Notes: generated by a model not told the origin, from the letters alone. A stretch of 64,000 nucleotides of DNA from Nocardia pneumoniae NBRC 100136 (GCF_000308755.1 NZ_BAGF01000003.1:1-64000), one strand, 5' to 3'. Positions 9,054 through 20,352 are shown, counted from the stretch's first letter. Numbers and translations are program-made.

Positions 9054-10288
9054 GCCGTCCGCTGCTCGAGGTCGCGGTTGAGATCACGGAACGCGGTGTA
9101 GTTCGCCAGCACCTCGACGTGGCCCGCCGGGCAGGACGCGATCGCGCGCACCGGGTCCGGCACCGTGGTGTGCGCCACGCCGGCGTAGGTCAGCCGTACC
9201 GCGAGGTCGGTGGCGCGTTCGCCCGCCGCGACCACCTGCACGCCTTCGAAGTGCTCGAACCGCACGTCCCACAGCCAGGAGAGGTCTTCGCCGTCGGGCA
9301 CCTGGCCGTTCACCGCGATGACCAGGCCCGCCGAGGCCGGGTCGATCATCGACAGCGCCTCCTGCCACCCGGCCGGATTCTTCGCCAGCAGCAGCCGCGC
9401 GTCGTGCTCGCCGACCTGCACGGTGCGGTAGCGGCCCGCGATCTCGCGCACCGTGCCCGCTGCCGCCACCGCCTGCGCGGCGTCGGCGCCCAGCGCGACG
9501 GCGGCGGCCACCGCCTGTGCGGCATTGCCGCGATTGGCCCGCCCCGGCAGCGCCAGCCGCAATGGGAAACGCGCGCCGCCGGGGCCGACCAGATCGTCTC
9601 CGTCCAGCCACCAATCCGGTTCGGGACGTTGGAAATCCGCGCCGGTGCTGCGCCAGTGCGCGCCCTCCCAGACGATCGGCTCGCCGCTGCGCGGGCAGCT
9701 GGTCGCGTCCATCGCCCAGCCGCTGCCCGCGGCTACCCACACCACATTGGGGTGGTCGTAGGCGATCGAGGTGACCAGCACGTCGTCGCAGTTCGCGATC
9801 ACCACGGTGGCCGGGTGCTTCGCCAGGCCCGCGCGCAGTTTGCGCTCGATCATGTTGATCTCGCCGACCCGGTCGAGCTGGTCGCGGCTGAGGTTCAGCA
9901 GGATCACCGCCGAGGGGTTGAGCGCGTCGGTGACGTGCGGCAGATGCAGTTCGTCCACCTCGATCGCGGCCAGCGGCGCGCGCCGGTGCGCGTTGAGCGC
10001 GGCGACGATGCCCGCGTCCATGTTGGCGCCGTCGGCCTGGGTCGCGACCTGGCCGAGCGTGCTGAGCGCGGCGGTGGTCATCCTGGTGGTGGTCGACTTG
10101 CCGTTCGTGCCGGTGACCAGCACGGTGCGCCGCTGCCGTCCGAGCTGGTCCATGACCGTCGGATCGATCTTCAACGCGATCAGGCCGCCGATCATCGAAC
10201 CCTTGCCGCGACCCGCCTTCTGCGAGGCCCAGGACGCCGCGCCCGCCGCCGCCAGCGCCAGTCGTCCGCGCACCGATATGTCTGCCAC
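9050..10288 (-). CDS. murT: lipid II isoglutaminyl synthase, Mur ligase-like subunit MurT
   Basis: 412 aa, Mur ligase central domain with P-loop GTNGKSTTTR (residues 60-69), the DELHLPHV segment and NLSRDQLDRVGEINM, and a C-terminal MurT-specific domain (DUF1727). It uses ATP to activate D-Glu of lipid II for amidation by GatD. Staphylococcal MurT carries a four-cysteine zinc ribbon; here the matching place (TSCPRSGEPIVWEG, about residue 203) keeps only one Cys, so the ribbon looks degenerate. First gene of the murT-gatD operon. Confidence 0.93.
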   Translation of the reverse strand: MADISVRGRLALAAAGAASWASQKAGRGKGSMIGGLIALKIDPTVMDQLGRQRRTVLVTGTNGKSTTTRMTTAALSTLGQVATQADGANMDAGIVAALNAHRRAPLAAIEVDELHLPHVTDALNPSAVILLNLSRDQLDRVGEINMIERKLRAGLAKHPATVVIANCDDVLVTSIAYDHPNVVWVAAGSGWAMDATSCPRSGEPIVWEGAHWRSTGADFQRPEPDWWLDGDDLVGPGGARFPLRLALPGRANRGNAAQAVAAAVALGADAAQAVAAAGTVREIAGRYRTVQVGEHDARLLLAKNPAGWQEALSMIDPASAGLVIAVNGQVPDGEDLSWLWDVRFEHFEGVQVVAAGERATDLAVRLTYAGVAHTTVPDPVRAIASCPAGHVEVLANYTAFRDLNRDLEQRTA

Positions 10289-10353
10289 GTCGCGAGTCTA
10301 TGTTCGCCCCGCGATCCGGGCGCGTCGCGGGCCAGTGGCGTGGACCACCCGGC

Positions 10354-10995
10354 TCAGTCGCGGTAGAGCTTCGCCTCGTAATTCTCCGGCGAGTAGTAGC
10401 GCTCCAGCTGCTCGACCGTCTCGGTGACGTCCTTCTGCACCTCTTTGACCAGGCAGGCCGGGCTCGGCAGGGTGTCGACGGGCCACTGTTGCGGCTCCCA
10501 CAGATGGCTGCGCATGAACGCCTTGGCGCAGTGGAAGAAGATCTGCTCGATGTCCACCTCGACGGCGAGGATCGGGCGGTGGCCGCGCACCACCATGTCG
10601 TCGAAGTAGGGGGCGTCGCGCACCAGCCGGGCTCGTCCGTTGATCCGCAACGTCTCGCGGCGGCCCGGGATCAGGAACAGCAGGCCGACGTGCGGATTGG
10701 CCAGGATGTTGAGGTAGCCGTCTGCGCGCCGGTTGCCGGGACGCTCCGGGATGGCGAGCGTCCTGTCGTCGAGCACGTGCACGAACCCGGCCGGATCACC
10801 CTTCGGCGAGGCGTCGCAGTTGCCGTCCGCGTCGCTGGTGCTCATCACCAGGAACGGGGAGTGCGCGATCCACTCCCGGTCCCGCGCGTGCAGGGCGACC
10901 CGTTCCTTGGTGGCGGCGCGGGGCATGACTTCCCCGAGCAACTGCCGCAGGTCCGCCGCGTTGGTGATCTGGATCGGGACGGTGCTCTCGCGCAT
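10354..10995 (-). CDS. pyridoxamine 5'-phosphate oxidase-fold flavoprotein
   Basis: About 213 aa from ATG 10995 (a TTG 12 bases upstream is possible). It has the split-barrel PPOX fold with SPFLVMSTSDADGNCDASPKGDPAGFVHVLDD, a DxSPxGD motif that binds the FMN phosphate, and NPHVGLLFLIPGRRETLRINGRA, typical of the MSMEG_1061-like FMN-dependent subgroup. Such proteins reduce small molecules with FMN or F420; the substrate is not predictable. It sits alone between murT and a Tat oxidoreductase, on the same strand as both. Confidence 0.82.
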   Translation of the reverse strand: MRESTVPIQITNAADLRQLLGEVMPRAATKERVALHARDREWIAHSPFLVMSTSDADGNCDASPKGDPAGFVHVLDDRTLAIPERPGNRRADGYLNILANPHVGLLFLIPGRRETLRINGRARLVRDAPYFDDMVVRGHRPILAVEVDIEQIFFHCAKAFMRSHLWEPQQWPVDTLPSPACLVKEVQKDVTETVEQLERYYSPENYEAKLYRD

Positions 10996-11075
10996 ATTTC
11001 GATTCAAGCACCGCCCGGGACCGTGTGGCGATCGAATTGCGTTCGGGCGGAGGCGGACCGGTCGCCCGGCCGGGC

Positions 11076-12851
11076 TCAGACCGGCGTGTCGAACATGTTC
11101 GGCTGCCCGGCCGCGTAGCGGTCGGCGTCCATCCGGCGCAGCGGTTCCAGTTCCGGCGCCCGGTACAGCGTGAACAACCGGCAGCGCTGCGCGTTCGAAC
11201 CGGCCACGTCCAGTAGCGCGTTCACCGCGGCGCGCGCGGATTCGTTGGCGCCCTCCATGGTGGCCAGATCGACGTTCGTGCGCACGTAATCGCCTGCCAG
11301 GAACAGGTTTTCCAGCGCGCCGTGCGGGGCGGGCCGGTACTCCCAGGAACCGGCCGTGTTGATCAGCAGCGGGTCGGCGTTGGCGTTGCGCCGCTGCCCC
11401 TGCTGCCAGCTGATGCCCGGGTCGAGGAACCAGGAGTGCAGGTCGGCGTCGCGCAGCACGTCACCGCGATCGTCGAGGTGAGCCTTGATCTGGGCCCATG
11501 CCTCGCGAGCGATCTCCTCGTGCGTGCATTCCTTGGCCGATTTGCCGAACAGTATGCCGGGGGTGTTCCAGTCGGAGATGTCCACCGACAGGCAGTCCTG
11601 CACGCTGCCGTCGCCGAATTCGGTGAGCTTGGTGCGCCAGTGCTGATTCTGGCTGATCGAGGTGAGCGACCACGGCGCGTCGATGTAGGCGGCGTGGCCG
11701 CGCGAGATGTCGGCCGGTCGGCGCAGGTAGAACTGGATGCCGTTCATCCAGTCGGTGACGAGCCGGTCCATCCCGGCCAATTCCGGCCGCACCGCGAGCA
11801 CCTGCGGCGACCACAGCGTGCGGGCCTGCTCGGCGGGGAGCGCGACGACGAAGTAGTCGGCCTCGATGGTGCGCTCGGCGCCGGTCTCGTCCACCGCGCG
11901 GGCAGCGGTGATCCGGCGATCGCGCACCTCCAGCCCGCGAACTTCGGTGCCGAGCACGAATTCCGCGCCCAATTCGCGGATTCGCCGCGTCCACGGGTCG
12001 ATCCAGACCGCGTTTGTCGGGCCGTTCAGCACACGGTCCAGTCCGCCGTCGTTGCCGATCTCGAAAGGATTGCCGAGGAACTGTTCGCCCATGGTGCCGA
12101 TGGTGCGCACGCTCGCCACGTTTTCCTTCGCGGCGACCATGATGCTGGTCAGTGTGCGGGACAGCAGCGCACGGAACTCGTGCGAGCGCGCGTGGCCGCC
12201 GACGAAGTCGTGCCAGGAGGTCTGCTCCCACTGACCGAGCCTGCGGGCATCGCAGCTGGAGTTGAAGACCAGCAGGCGTTCGGCGAAGTAGATGCCTTCT
12301 CTGGGAGGCATTTTCAGTGCGGTCGCCAGGGTGGCGCCGAGCGTCTCGCGGAAGCCTTCCGGGGTGAACCCGGCGCGGGCGCGCGCACCGAGCGGCACGC
12401 GGAAGTCGTCGCCGCCGAGCCGGGCGAAGCGCGCCTCGGGCACCGCGACGAGGTTGTCCCAGACGCCATTCGGGTTACCCGGGAACGGGATTCGGCGCAT
12501 GGTGTCCGGCACATGTTGATAGAAGCCGGGGAAGAAGCGAAACCCGTGTTCCCCGGGGAGGTCCGGCCGTCCCTCTGCTCCGGTGCCCGGCACTCCGACG
12601 CTGCGGGCTTTGCCGCCCCAGGCGCGCTTTTCGTAGACGGTGACCCGGAATCCACGTTCGGCCAGCTCATGCGCCGCGGTCAGACCGGCGACACCGCCGC
12701 CGAGGACCGCGACCCGCGGACCGCCCGGACTCGCCGCTACCGGCGCCGGTCGCAGCGCGCCCGCCGTCAGTCCCCCCGCCGTTGCCACCCCTGCCGCCAC
12801 CGTGCCACGAAGCAATGCCCTTCGCGAGACGGTCCACCGATGTTCTGCCAT
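11076..12851 (-). CDS. Tat-exported FAD-dependent amine oxidase-like enzyme (hydroxysqualene dehydroxylase-like)
   Basis: 591 aa. A twin-arginine signal (VSRRALLRGTVAAG, residues 8-21, followed by a long Ala/Gly core) precedes a Rossmann dinucleotide site VAVLGGGVAGLTAAHEL (GGGVAGL at 51-57). KARSVG and the LPGEHGFRFFPGFYQHVPDTMRRI stretch are typical of flavin amine oxidases and the hydroxysqualene dehydroxylase/carotene desaturase subgroup; FLAGDYVRTNVDLATMEGANESARAAVNALL near residue 545 is the C-terminal FAD-binding motif. Export implies a folded FAD enzyme outside the cytoplasm. The true substrate is unknown. Confidence 0.82.
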   Translation of the reverse strand: MAEHRWTVSRRALLRGTVAAGVATAGGLTAGALRPAPVAASPGGPRVAVLGGGVAGLTAAHELAERGFRVTVYEKRAWGGKARSVGVPGTGAEGRPDLPGEHGFRFFPGFYQHVPDTMRRIPFPGNPNGVWDNLVAVPEARFARLGGDDFRVPLGARARAGFTPEGFRETLGATLATALKMPPREGIYFAERLLVFNSSCDARRLGQWEQTSWHDFVGGHARSHEFRALLSRTLTSIMVAAKENVASVRTIGTMGEQFLGNPFEIGNDGGLDRVLNGPTNAVWIDPWTRRIRELGAEFVLGTEVRGLEVRDRRITAARAVDETGAERTIEADYFVVALPAEQARTLWSPQVLAVRPELAGMDRLVTDWMNGIQFYLRRPADISRGHAAYIDAPWSLTSISQNQHWRTKLTEFGDGSVQDCLSVDISDWNTPGILFGKSAKECTHEEIAREAWAQIKAHLDDRGDVLRDADLHSWFLDPGISWQQGQRRNANADPLLINTAGSWEYRPAPHGALENLFLAGDYVRTNVDLATMEGANESARAAVNALLDVAGSNAQRCRLFTLYRAPELEPLRRMDADRYAAGQPNMFDTPV

Positions 12852-13086
12852 GCGCCGATCTGCTGTCTAGCTTCGGGACCAACTTTCACGCTCGGGCACT
12901 ACTGTAAAGCCGCAAATCTTCCCGGGCGCATCGACCCCGCAAACCCAGTTGGGGGATATCTCGAGCGGTCGAGCGGTACCGAACGTGCCGAGCATCCGCC
13001 TGCCCGTGGAGGACGAGCAGCGCCTCGGCCGGTCGGTTCTCCCTGACCGGCGCATCAGCACTCAGCAAGCTGATCGTCCCGTTTCC

Positions 13087-14046
13087 TCAGGTCCCGGCGG
13101 GTCGTCCCGCACCTATCAGAGCTTGCGTCGGCGGGACGGTGGCGTCCACGGGTGCCGGACGCGGCTTGCTCGCCGTCGCGGCAAAGGCTCCTGTGATCAC
13201 CACCACACCACCGGCAAGCGACAGCACGGTAGGGGCCTCGCCGAGGAATGCCCAGGCCGCGGCTATCCCGACGACCGGAACCAGTAGCGAGAACGGGGCG
13301 ACCATGCCCGCCGGGTAGCGGCCCATCAGATAGGTCCACAGTCCGGTGCCGACGACCGTGGCCATGACCGCGATATAAGCCAGCGCCACCAGGGCGGGCC
13401 AACCGGCGAGTGAGAAGGAGTCGGCGAGGGCGTGCAGACCGGTGGTCGGCCCCTCGGTGAACACCGACAGCGCGAACAGCGGCACCGGCGGGATGGCGGT
13501 GGTCCACAGCATCAGGTGCAGCGGCTTGACACCGGGGGCCTCGGTACCCGCCAAGCGCGCGCCGATGTTGCCGAATGCCCAGCCCAGCCCGCCCGCCAGC
13601 GTCAGCAGCACCGGAAGCAGCGTGGCGTGTTCCAGCCGGTCCCAACCGATCACCGCCATTCCGGCGACCGCCACGGCGATGCCCGCGACTTGCACCGGCC
13701 GAATCCGCTCGCCCAGCATGAGGGCACCGAGTACCACGGTGAACGGCGCGGAGGATTGCAGCACCAGGGAAGCCAGCCCGGTCGGCATGCCCACGCGCAT
13801 GGCGGTGAACAGGAACGCGAACTGCAAGATGCCGAAACCGACGCCGTACAGCAGGATCCAGCGCATCCGCACCGGCGGGCGCGGAATGAACAGCAGCGCG
13901 GGAATCGCCAGCACCGCGAAACGCAGTGCCGCGAAGAAGAACGGCGGGAAGTGGTCGAGCCCCACCCGGATGGCGAGGAAGTTCAGGCCCCAGAGCAGGA
14001 CGACGGTGCAGCCGAGCAGGCGATCGCGAGTGGTCACGCGTTTCAT
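13087..14046 (-). CDS. EamA/DMT family transporter, probable amino-acid or metabolite exporter
   Basis: 319 aa from ATG 14046, ten hydrophobic segments in two EamA repeats (about residues 10-135 and 150-290). The N-terminal VVLLWGLNFLAIRVGLDHFPPFFFAALRF is the typical first EamA helix pair. DMT proteins of this type export amino acids or drugs. It is divergent from a LysR regulator, with starts 63 bp apart, the usual sign that the regulator controls the exporter. Confidence 0.88.
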   Translation of the reverse strand: MKRVTTRDRLLGCTVVLLWGLNFLAIRVGLDHFPPFFFAALRFAVLAIPALLFIPRPPVRMRWILLYGVGFGILQFAFLFTAMRVGMPTGLASLVLQSSAPFTVVLGALMLGERIRPVQVAGIAVAVAGMAVIGWDRLEHATLLPVLLTLAGGLGWAFGNIGARLAGTEAPGVKPLHLMLWTTAIPPVPLFALSVFTEGPTTGLHALADSFSLAGWPALVALAYIAVMATVVGTGLWTYLMGRYPAGMVAPFSLLVPVVGIAAAWAFLGEAPTVLSLAGGVVVITGAFAATASKPRPAPVDATVPPTQALIGAGRPAGT

Positions 14047-14109
14047 CGTGCGGCCGACCAACCATCAGAACAATCGAATAAATATGGACAAATAATGTAG
14101 TGTCGCTTA
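14047..14109. promoter_or_regulatory. shared AT-rich divergent promoter region of EamA exporter and LysR regulator
   Basis: The 63-bp gap is notably AT-rich for this window (AATCGAATAAATATGGACAA around 14071) and must hold both promoters and any LysR operator. No single clear T-N11-A palindrome stands out. Confidence 0.4.
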
Positions 14110-15063
14110 ATGGTCTCCGGATCCGAGAAGGCTGTGCCAGGCCCGCCCATGGCCGTGGAACGGCTGCGCGTGCTGCGTGAACTCGCCGATCGCGGCACCG
14201 TCGCCGCCGTCGCCGCCGCGTTGTCGATGACGCCTTCCGCGGTCTCCCAGCAGCTCAAAGTGCTGGCCAGGGAAGCGGGCGTGGCACTGCTCGAACCCGA
14301 CGGCCGACGCGTCCGGCTCACCGACGCCGGGCGCGCGTTGGTCGTGCGCGCCGACGAGGTGCTCGCGGCGATGGATCGCGCGGTCGCGGAGATGGCGCAC
14401 TATCGCGGTTCCCCGCGCGGCCGGGTCCGCGTCGCGGTATTCCCTTCGGGTGGCGCGCTGTTGCTGCCGCACGCGCTGCGCGGCATGGCGGACAGCGGTG
14501 TGGACGTGGTCGCACGAGACGAGGACGTGCCCCCTTCCGAGGTGGCGCGACTACTCGCCGACTACGACGTGGTGCTGACCCATCGCGACGAACGCGCCGC
14601 GCCGATCGCCGATCCACGCGTCGCGACCCGGGTGCTCATGCGCGAACCGATCGATGTGGTCGCGGCCGCGACGCATCGGCTCGCCGGGCGCTCGGCCGTC
14701 GCGCCGGAGGAACTGGCCGACGAGACCTGGCTGAGTGTGCGCGGCGGTTTCCCGGTCGACGACGTGCTGCGCTCGATCGCCACCGTGACCGGCGTGCAAC
14801 CGCGCATAGCGCAGCGTCTCAACGATTTCCGCGTCATCGAGGCGTTGGTCGCCACGGGCTACGGCGTCGCGCTCATGCCGCGCTACGCGGTGGGCGATCC
14901 CACGCTCGCGGTGCTGCGGCTGTCCGGTGTGCGCGCCGCCCGGATGTACGAACTGGCCACCCGCCCGCGCGCCGACGCGCGTCCGGCCATCGCCGCGGTG
15001 CTCGCGGCCTTCGAGTCGGCCGCCGCGCTGGCGACCGCCGACTCCGCGAAAGCCGGTGGATAG
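14110..15063 (+). CDS. LysR family transcriptional regulator
   Basis: 317 aa. The N-terminal winged helix is clear (VERLRVLRELADRGTVAAVAAALSMTPSAVSQQLKVLAREAGVALLEPDGRRVRLTDAGR, residues 16-74) followed by the two-lobed effector-binding domain. It probably controls the divergent EamA exporter. The ATG at 14110 is used; an internal ATG at 14149 would trim 13 non-conserved residues. Inducer unknown. Confidence 0.9.
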   Translation: MVSGSEKAVPGPPMAVERLRVLRELADRGTVAAVAAALSMTPSAVSQQLKVLAREAGVALLEPDGRRVRLTDAGRALVVRADEVLAAMDRAVAEMAHYRGSPRGRVRVAVFPSGGALLLPHALRGMADSGVDVVARDEDVPPSEVARLLADYDVVLTHRDERAAPIADPRVATRVLMREPIDVVAAATHRLAGRSAVAPEELADETWLSVRGGFPVDDVLRSIATVTGVQPRIAQRLNDFRVIEALVATGYGVALMPRYAVGDPTLAVLRLSGVRAARMYELATRPRADARPAIAAVLAAFESAAALATADSAKAGG

Positions 15064-15126
15064 GCCGGTTTCCCGAGCGTCACGACATCACCGCGCCGCG
15101 GTGATGTGCGGTGTCGCGCGAACCGG

Positions 15127-16860
15127 TCACATTCCGGGCTGCCCAGGGTAACGGTAGGATTGCTGGGACTGCGTGCCGACGTAGTTGAAGTCGTCGGCCA
15201 CCATCGCGGCCAGCTCGAGCAGCGCCCGCCGTGTGGGCTTGCTCACCAGTTCCAGATCGATCTCGGCTCCCTCGGCGAGGTGGTCGTCGAACGGCACCAC
15301 CTGCACCGCGCGGGTGCGGTCGAGGAACAGCTTGCGCAACTGGTCGAGATCGACGGTCGACGCGCCGCGCCGGGAAGCGTTCACCACCACGACCGTTCGT
15401 TCCACCAGCTTGCCGTAGCCGTGGTGGTCGAGCCAGTCCAGGGTGGCCGACGCGCTGCGCGCGCCATCGATGGCCGGGGAGGTGACCAGCACCAGCGAAC
15501 TGGCCATGTCGAGCACGCCCGCCATCGCGGAGTGCATCAAGCCGGTGCCGCAGTCGGTCAGGATGATGTTGTAGAACGACTGCAGGATGCCGATCGCCTT
15601 GCGGTAGTCCGCCTCGCTGAACGCCTCGGAGACCGCCGGGTCCTGTTCACTGGCAAGTACTTCCAGACGACTCGGCGCCTGCGAGGTGTGCGCCCGCACG
15701 TCCGAGTACCTGCTGATGTTCTGGTCCTCGAGCAGGTTGCGCACGGTGGACCTGGTCTGGCGCGGCACGCGATGCGCCAGCGTGCCGAGGTCGGGGTTGG
15801 CGTCGATCGCGATCACCCGGTCACCGCGCTGCGATGCGAACGTGGAACCGAGACCGACCGTCGTCGTGGTCTTGCCGACGCCACCCTTCAGCGAGAGGAT
15901 CGCGATCCGATAGTCGCCGCGCACAGGCTGATTCACCCGGTCGACCAAGTCTTGATAGACGATGTCGGCGGCCGACTCGCCCGGGTTGATCATGCCGCCG
16001 GAAACCTTGTGCACGGCACGGCGCCAGCCACTGCGCGGCGCCCTGCGGGCCCGCCGGAGCAGATTCAGATCGTTCACCGAGTGCCCCGGCTGCCCGGGTT
16101 GCGGCACGTGCTGCGGCTGGAACGGCTGTGCGGCCTGGTGCGGATTCGGCCCGCTCTGCCAACCCGATCCCTGGGGTTGCCCGACCGGTGACGCAGGCGG
16201 CGGCGCTTGATAGGCGGGCGGCGGTGGCTGATGCGTCACCGGCGGGGGCGGCGGAGCCCAGCTGTAGATCGGCCCGCCGGGTTGATCGTGCTGCGGCGCA
16301 GCTGGTTCCGGCTGCGCGGGATCGACGGGTACGCGCCGGACCAAGCCGTCGGGACCGATCTCCTGGCGGTACTCGTCGTAGCTGTGCTCGTGACCCTGCC
16401 CGGGGATGGGGTGGCTACCGCTGTGGCTCGGCGAAGGTTGAAACGCGCCGGTAGGGAACGGCTCCCCGGGGAAGGTCGGTGGCGCGTACACACCGGCGCC
16501 CGGTGCGGAGTACGGACCGTACGACTCGGTGGGACCGGACGGCGGCGGACCGTACGACTCTGGGGGGCCGTACGACTCAGGAGGCCCGGACGGCGGGGGA
16601 CCGTAGGACGACGGCACGGGTCCGGCGGCATGCGGGTAGACAGTGGTCTGCTCGGTCGAGCCCTGCGGCTCCGGCTGTTCGGGCTGTGCGTCCGGCTGAT
16701 CCAGCCCATCCGCCACGTCGGCTTCCTTCGCTTCCACACCGCCGGTGTGCTCGGTCGACGGGCCGGTGGCCGACGACTCCGCCTCGGTGACTTCGGCCGT
16801 GTCCACGGAATGACTCTGCAGCCAGGGCGGAGAGGTCGGATTGTGGTCGTTTGTTGTCAC
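15127..16860 (-). CDS. EspI-like MinD/ParA ATPase with long proline-rich N-terminus
   Basis: 577 aa from GTG 16860 (preceded by GGGGGAACC). Residues 1-265 are Pro/Gln/Ser-rich and disordered, with PPPSGPPESYGPP-type repeats at 85-120; residues 265-577 are a MinD/ParA ATPase with deviant Walker [11 protein letters not shown] (325-334), DANPDLGTL (Walker A' region) and DCGTG (Walker B). This layout matches EspI (Rv3876) and similar actinobacterial proteins linked to ESX secretion or to cell-pole positioning. No ESX gene is present here, so ESX involvement is unproven. It lies downstream of leuA, 244 bp away. Confidence 0.82.
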   Translation of the reverse strand: MTTNDHNPTSPPWLQSHSVDTAEVTEAESSATGPSTEHTGGVEAKEADVADGLDQPDAQPEQPEPQGSTEQTTVYPHAAGPVPSSYGPPPSGPPESYGPPESYGPPPSGPTESYGPYSAPGAGVYAPPTFPGEPFPTGAFQPSPSHSGSHPIPGQGHEHSYDEYRQEIGPDGLVRRVPVDPAQPEPAAPQHDQPGGPIYSWAPPPPPVTHQPPPPAYQAPPPASPVGQPQGSGWQSGPNPHQAAQPFQPQHVPQPGQPGHSVNDLNLLRRARRAPRSGWRRAVHKVSGGMINPGESAADIVYQDLVDRVNQPVRGDYRIAILSLKGGVGKTTTTVGLGSTFASQRGDRVIAIDANPDLGTLAHRVPRQTRSTVRNLLEDQNISRYSDVRAHTSQAPSRLEVLASEQDPAVSEAFSEADYRKAIGILQSFYNIILTDCGTGLMHSAMAGVLDMASSLVLVTSPAIDGARSASATLDWLDHHGYGKLVERTVVVVNASRRGASTVDLDQLRKLFLDRTRAVQVVPFDDHLAEGAEIDLELVSKPTRRALLELAAMVADDFNYVGTQSQQSYRYPGQPGM

Positions 16861-17070
16861 GGTTCCCCCATCTGCTCGGGAGTTCGAGCAGAGAGCTCGG
16901 CGCTTGGAGTGCGAATCCACGCTAGCACGGGGTTCGCTACGCCGTGTCACGGTAGGGAAGGGCAGACGCGCCGCGCGACACGCCATCGACAAGCGGTATG
17001 CGCCAGCGAGATCGGGCGCCGCGCGGACGAACCGCCGCGGCGCCCTCGCCGGACACCTTGCGGGACAGGA

Positions 17071-17103
17071 GTACCTGCGCCTTCGCTCCGGCCGTGCCGT
17101 GCG
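17071..17103. repeat. single copy of a dispersed repeat element between leuA and the EspI-like gene
   Basis: GTACCTGCGCCTTCGCTCCG followed by GCCGTGCCGTGCG is almost the same as the core of the tandem units at 61713-61986. It lies directly next to the leuA stop codon (17105), on the 3' side of leuA. Confidence 0.6.
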
Positions 17104-17104
17104 A

Positions 17105-19036
<1,932 letters not shown>

Positions 19037-19134
19037 TTACCGTGCCGCGAGACCGCCGGGAAGGGCGGTGCCGTCGTCGGGTGATCCGACGACCCGCTAC
19101 CGTTCGGTCCCAGAATGGACGTCGAAGGATAGCT

Positions 19135-19902
19135 ATGACCTGGCTGGAGCAACTGGCCGTCTTCGGTGCCGGCATCGCGGCGGGCGGTATCAACACGATC
19201 GTCGGCTCGGGCACATTGATCACTTTTCCGGTTTTGCTGGCCTTCGGCTTGCCGCCGGTTACCGCGAATGTGTCCAACACCATAGGTCTGGTCCCCGGTT
19301 CGCTCAGCGGTGTGCACGGCTATCGCCGGGAACTCGCCGGGCAGCGGGACCGGCTGCTACGGCTGGGCACCGCCTCGCTACTCGGCGGCATCACGGGGGC
19401 GGTGCTGCTGCTGGTGCTTCCGCCCGCGGCGTTCAAGGCGATCGTGCCGGTGCTGATCGCGTTGGCGTTGGTCCTGGTCGTGGTCCAGCCGCGGCTGGCG
19501 AGCTGGGTGAAGCGCAGGCGGGAGAACGACGGCGCACCGGTGCCGGAGCACGGCGGCGCCATTCTCTTCGCCGCGATCTACGCGGCCGGTATCTACGGCG
19601 GGTACTTCGGCGCCGCGCAGGGCGTACTGCTGATCGGGTTGCTCGGCGTCTTCGTGCACGACGACATCCAGCGCCTCAACGGGGCGAAGAACGCGCTCGC
19701 ACTGATCGTGAACGCCGTGTCCGCGGTGATCTTCATCGTGATCGCGGACGTCGACTGGCGGGCGGCGGGGTTGATCGCGCTCGGTTCGATGATCGGCGGC
19801 CAGCTCGGCGCCAAGATGGGCAGGCGGATGCCGCCGACAGTGCTGCGCGCGGTCATCGTCGTGGTCGGCCTGATCGCGGTGATCCGGCTGGTGACGTCAT
19901 AG
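19135..19902 (+). CDS. TauE/SafE family sulfite/organic anion permease
   Basis: 255 aa with about eight hydrophobic segments. The family hallmarks are the N-terminal GAGIAAGGINTIVGSGTLITFPVLLAFGLPP (residues 11-41) and the second repeat AIYAAGIYGGYFGAAQGVLLIGLLG. TauE/SafE proteins move sulfite, sulfonates or similar anions; the substrate is open. Start ATG 19135 after GAAGGATAGCT. Divergent from the leuA leader. A four-unit tandem repeat begins at its stop codon. Confidence 0.88.
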   Translation: MTWLEQLAVFGAGIAAGGINTIVGSGTLITFPVLLAFGLPPVTANVSNTIGLVPGSLSGVHGYRRELAGQRDRLLRLGTASLLGGITGAVLLLVLPPAAFKAIVPVLIALALVLVVVQPRLASWVKRRRENDGAPVPEHGGAILFAAIYAAGIYGGYFGAAQGVLLIGLLGVFVHDDIQRLNGAKNALALIVNAVSAVIFIVIADVDWRAAGLIALGSMIGGQLGAKMGRRMPPTVLRAVIVVVGLIAVIRLVTS

Positions 19903-20180
19903 GCGGCTGCCTCTGCCTTCGCTCGGCCTGGCGTGGGGCTTCGGACGGACTTGGTTCGGCGGCGCCTTTTGTGCGGCTGCCTCTGCCTTCGCTCGGCCTG
20001 GCGTGGGGCTTCGGACGGACTTGGTTCGGCGGCGCCTTTTGTGCGGCTGCCTCTGCCTTCGCTCGGCCTGGCGTGGGGCTTCAGGCGGAGTTCGTTCGGC
20101 GGCGCCTGTTGTGCGGCTGGCTCTGCCTTCGCTCGGCCTGGTACGGGCTGGGGCGGAGTTCGTCCGGCTGCGTTTCGGGA
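19903..20180. repeat. tandem repeat, four units of exactly 70 bp
   Basis: Units begin at 19903, 19973, 20043 and 20113 with GCGGCTGCCTCTGCCTTCGC. The first two are nearly identical and the fourth is the most diverged. Each unit ends with a small hairpin-capable CGGAC-TTG-GTTCG-type segment. The array starts on the base after the TauE TAG stop and shares sequence with the 61.7-kb array. The rest of the gap (20181-20352) contains the promoter of the next gene and nothing else I can name. Confidence 0.85.
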
Positions 20181-20352
20181 GCGTTGATGCAGATACCGAG
20201 TTGCAGGGCGTCTGCCCGAACTGCGGCGGTGCACTGGTGGGGCGGCCGCGGCGGGCGGCGGCGTAGTGGGGATCCCGGGAGGGCGGCCGGGGAATCTCAG
20301 GGTCCGATGTCAGCCCTGAGGAGGACGACGCCCGCCCGTGCGTGGGCCCAGG

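Noticed and set aside
12852..13086. Possible small gene in the gap upstream of the Tat oxidoreductase
   Set aside because: Competing short frames on both strands, no good Shine-Dalgarno and no recognisable product.
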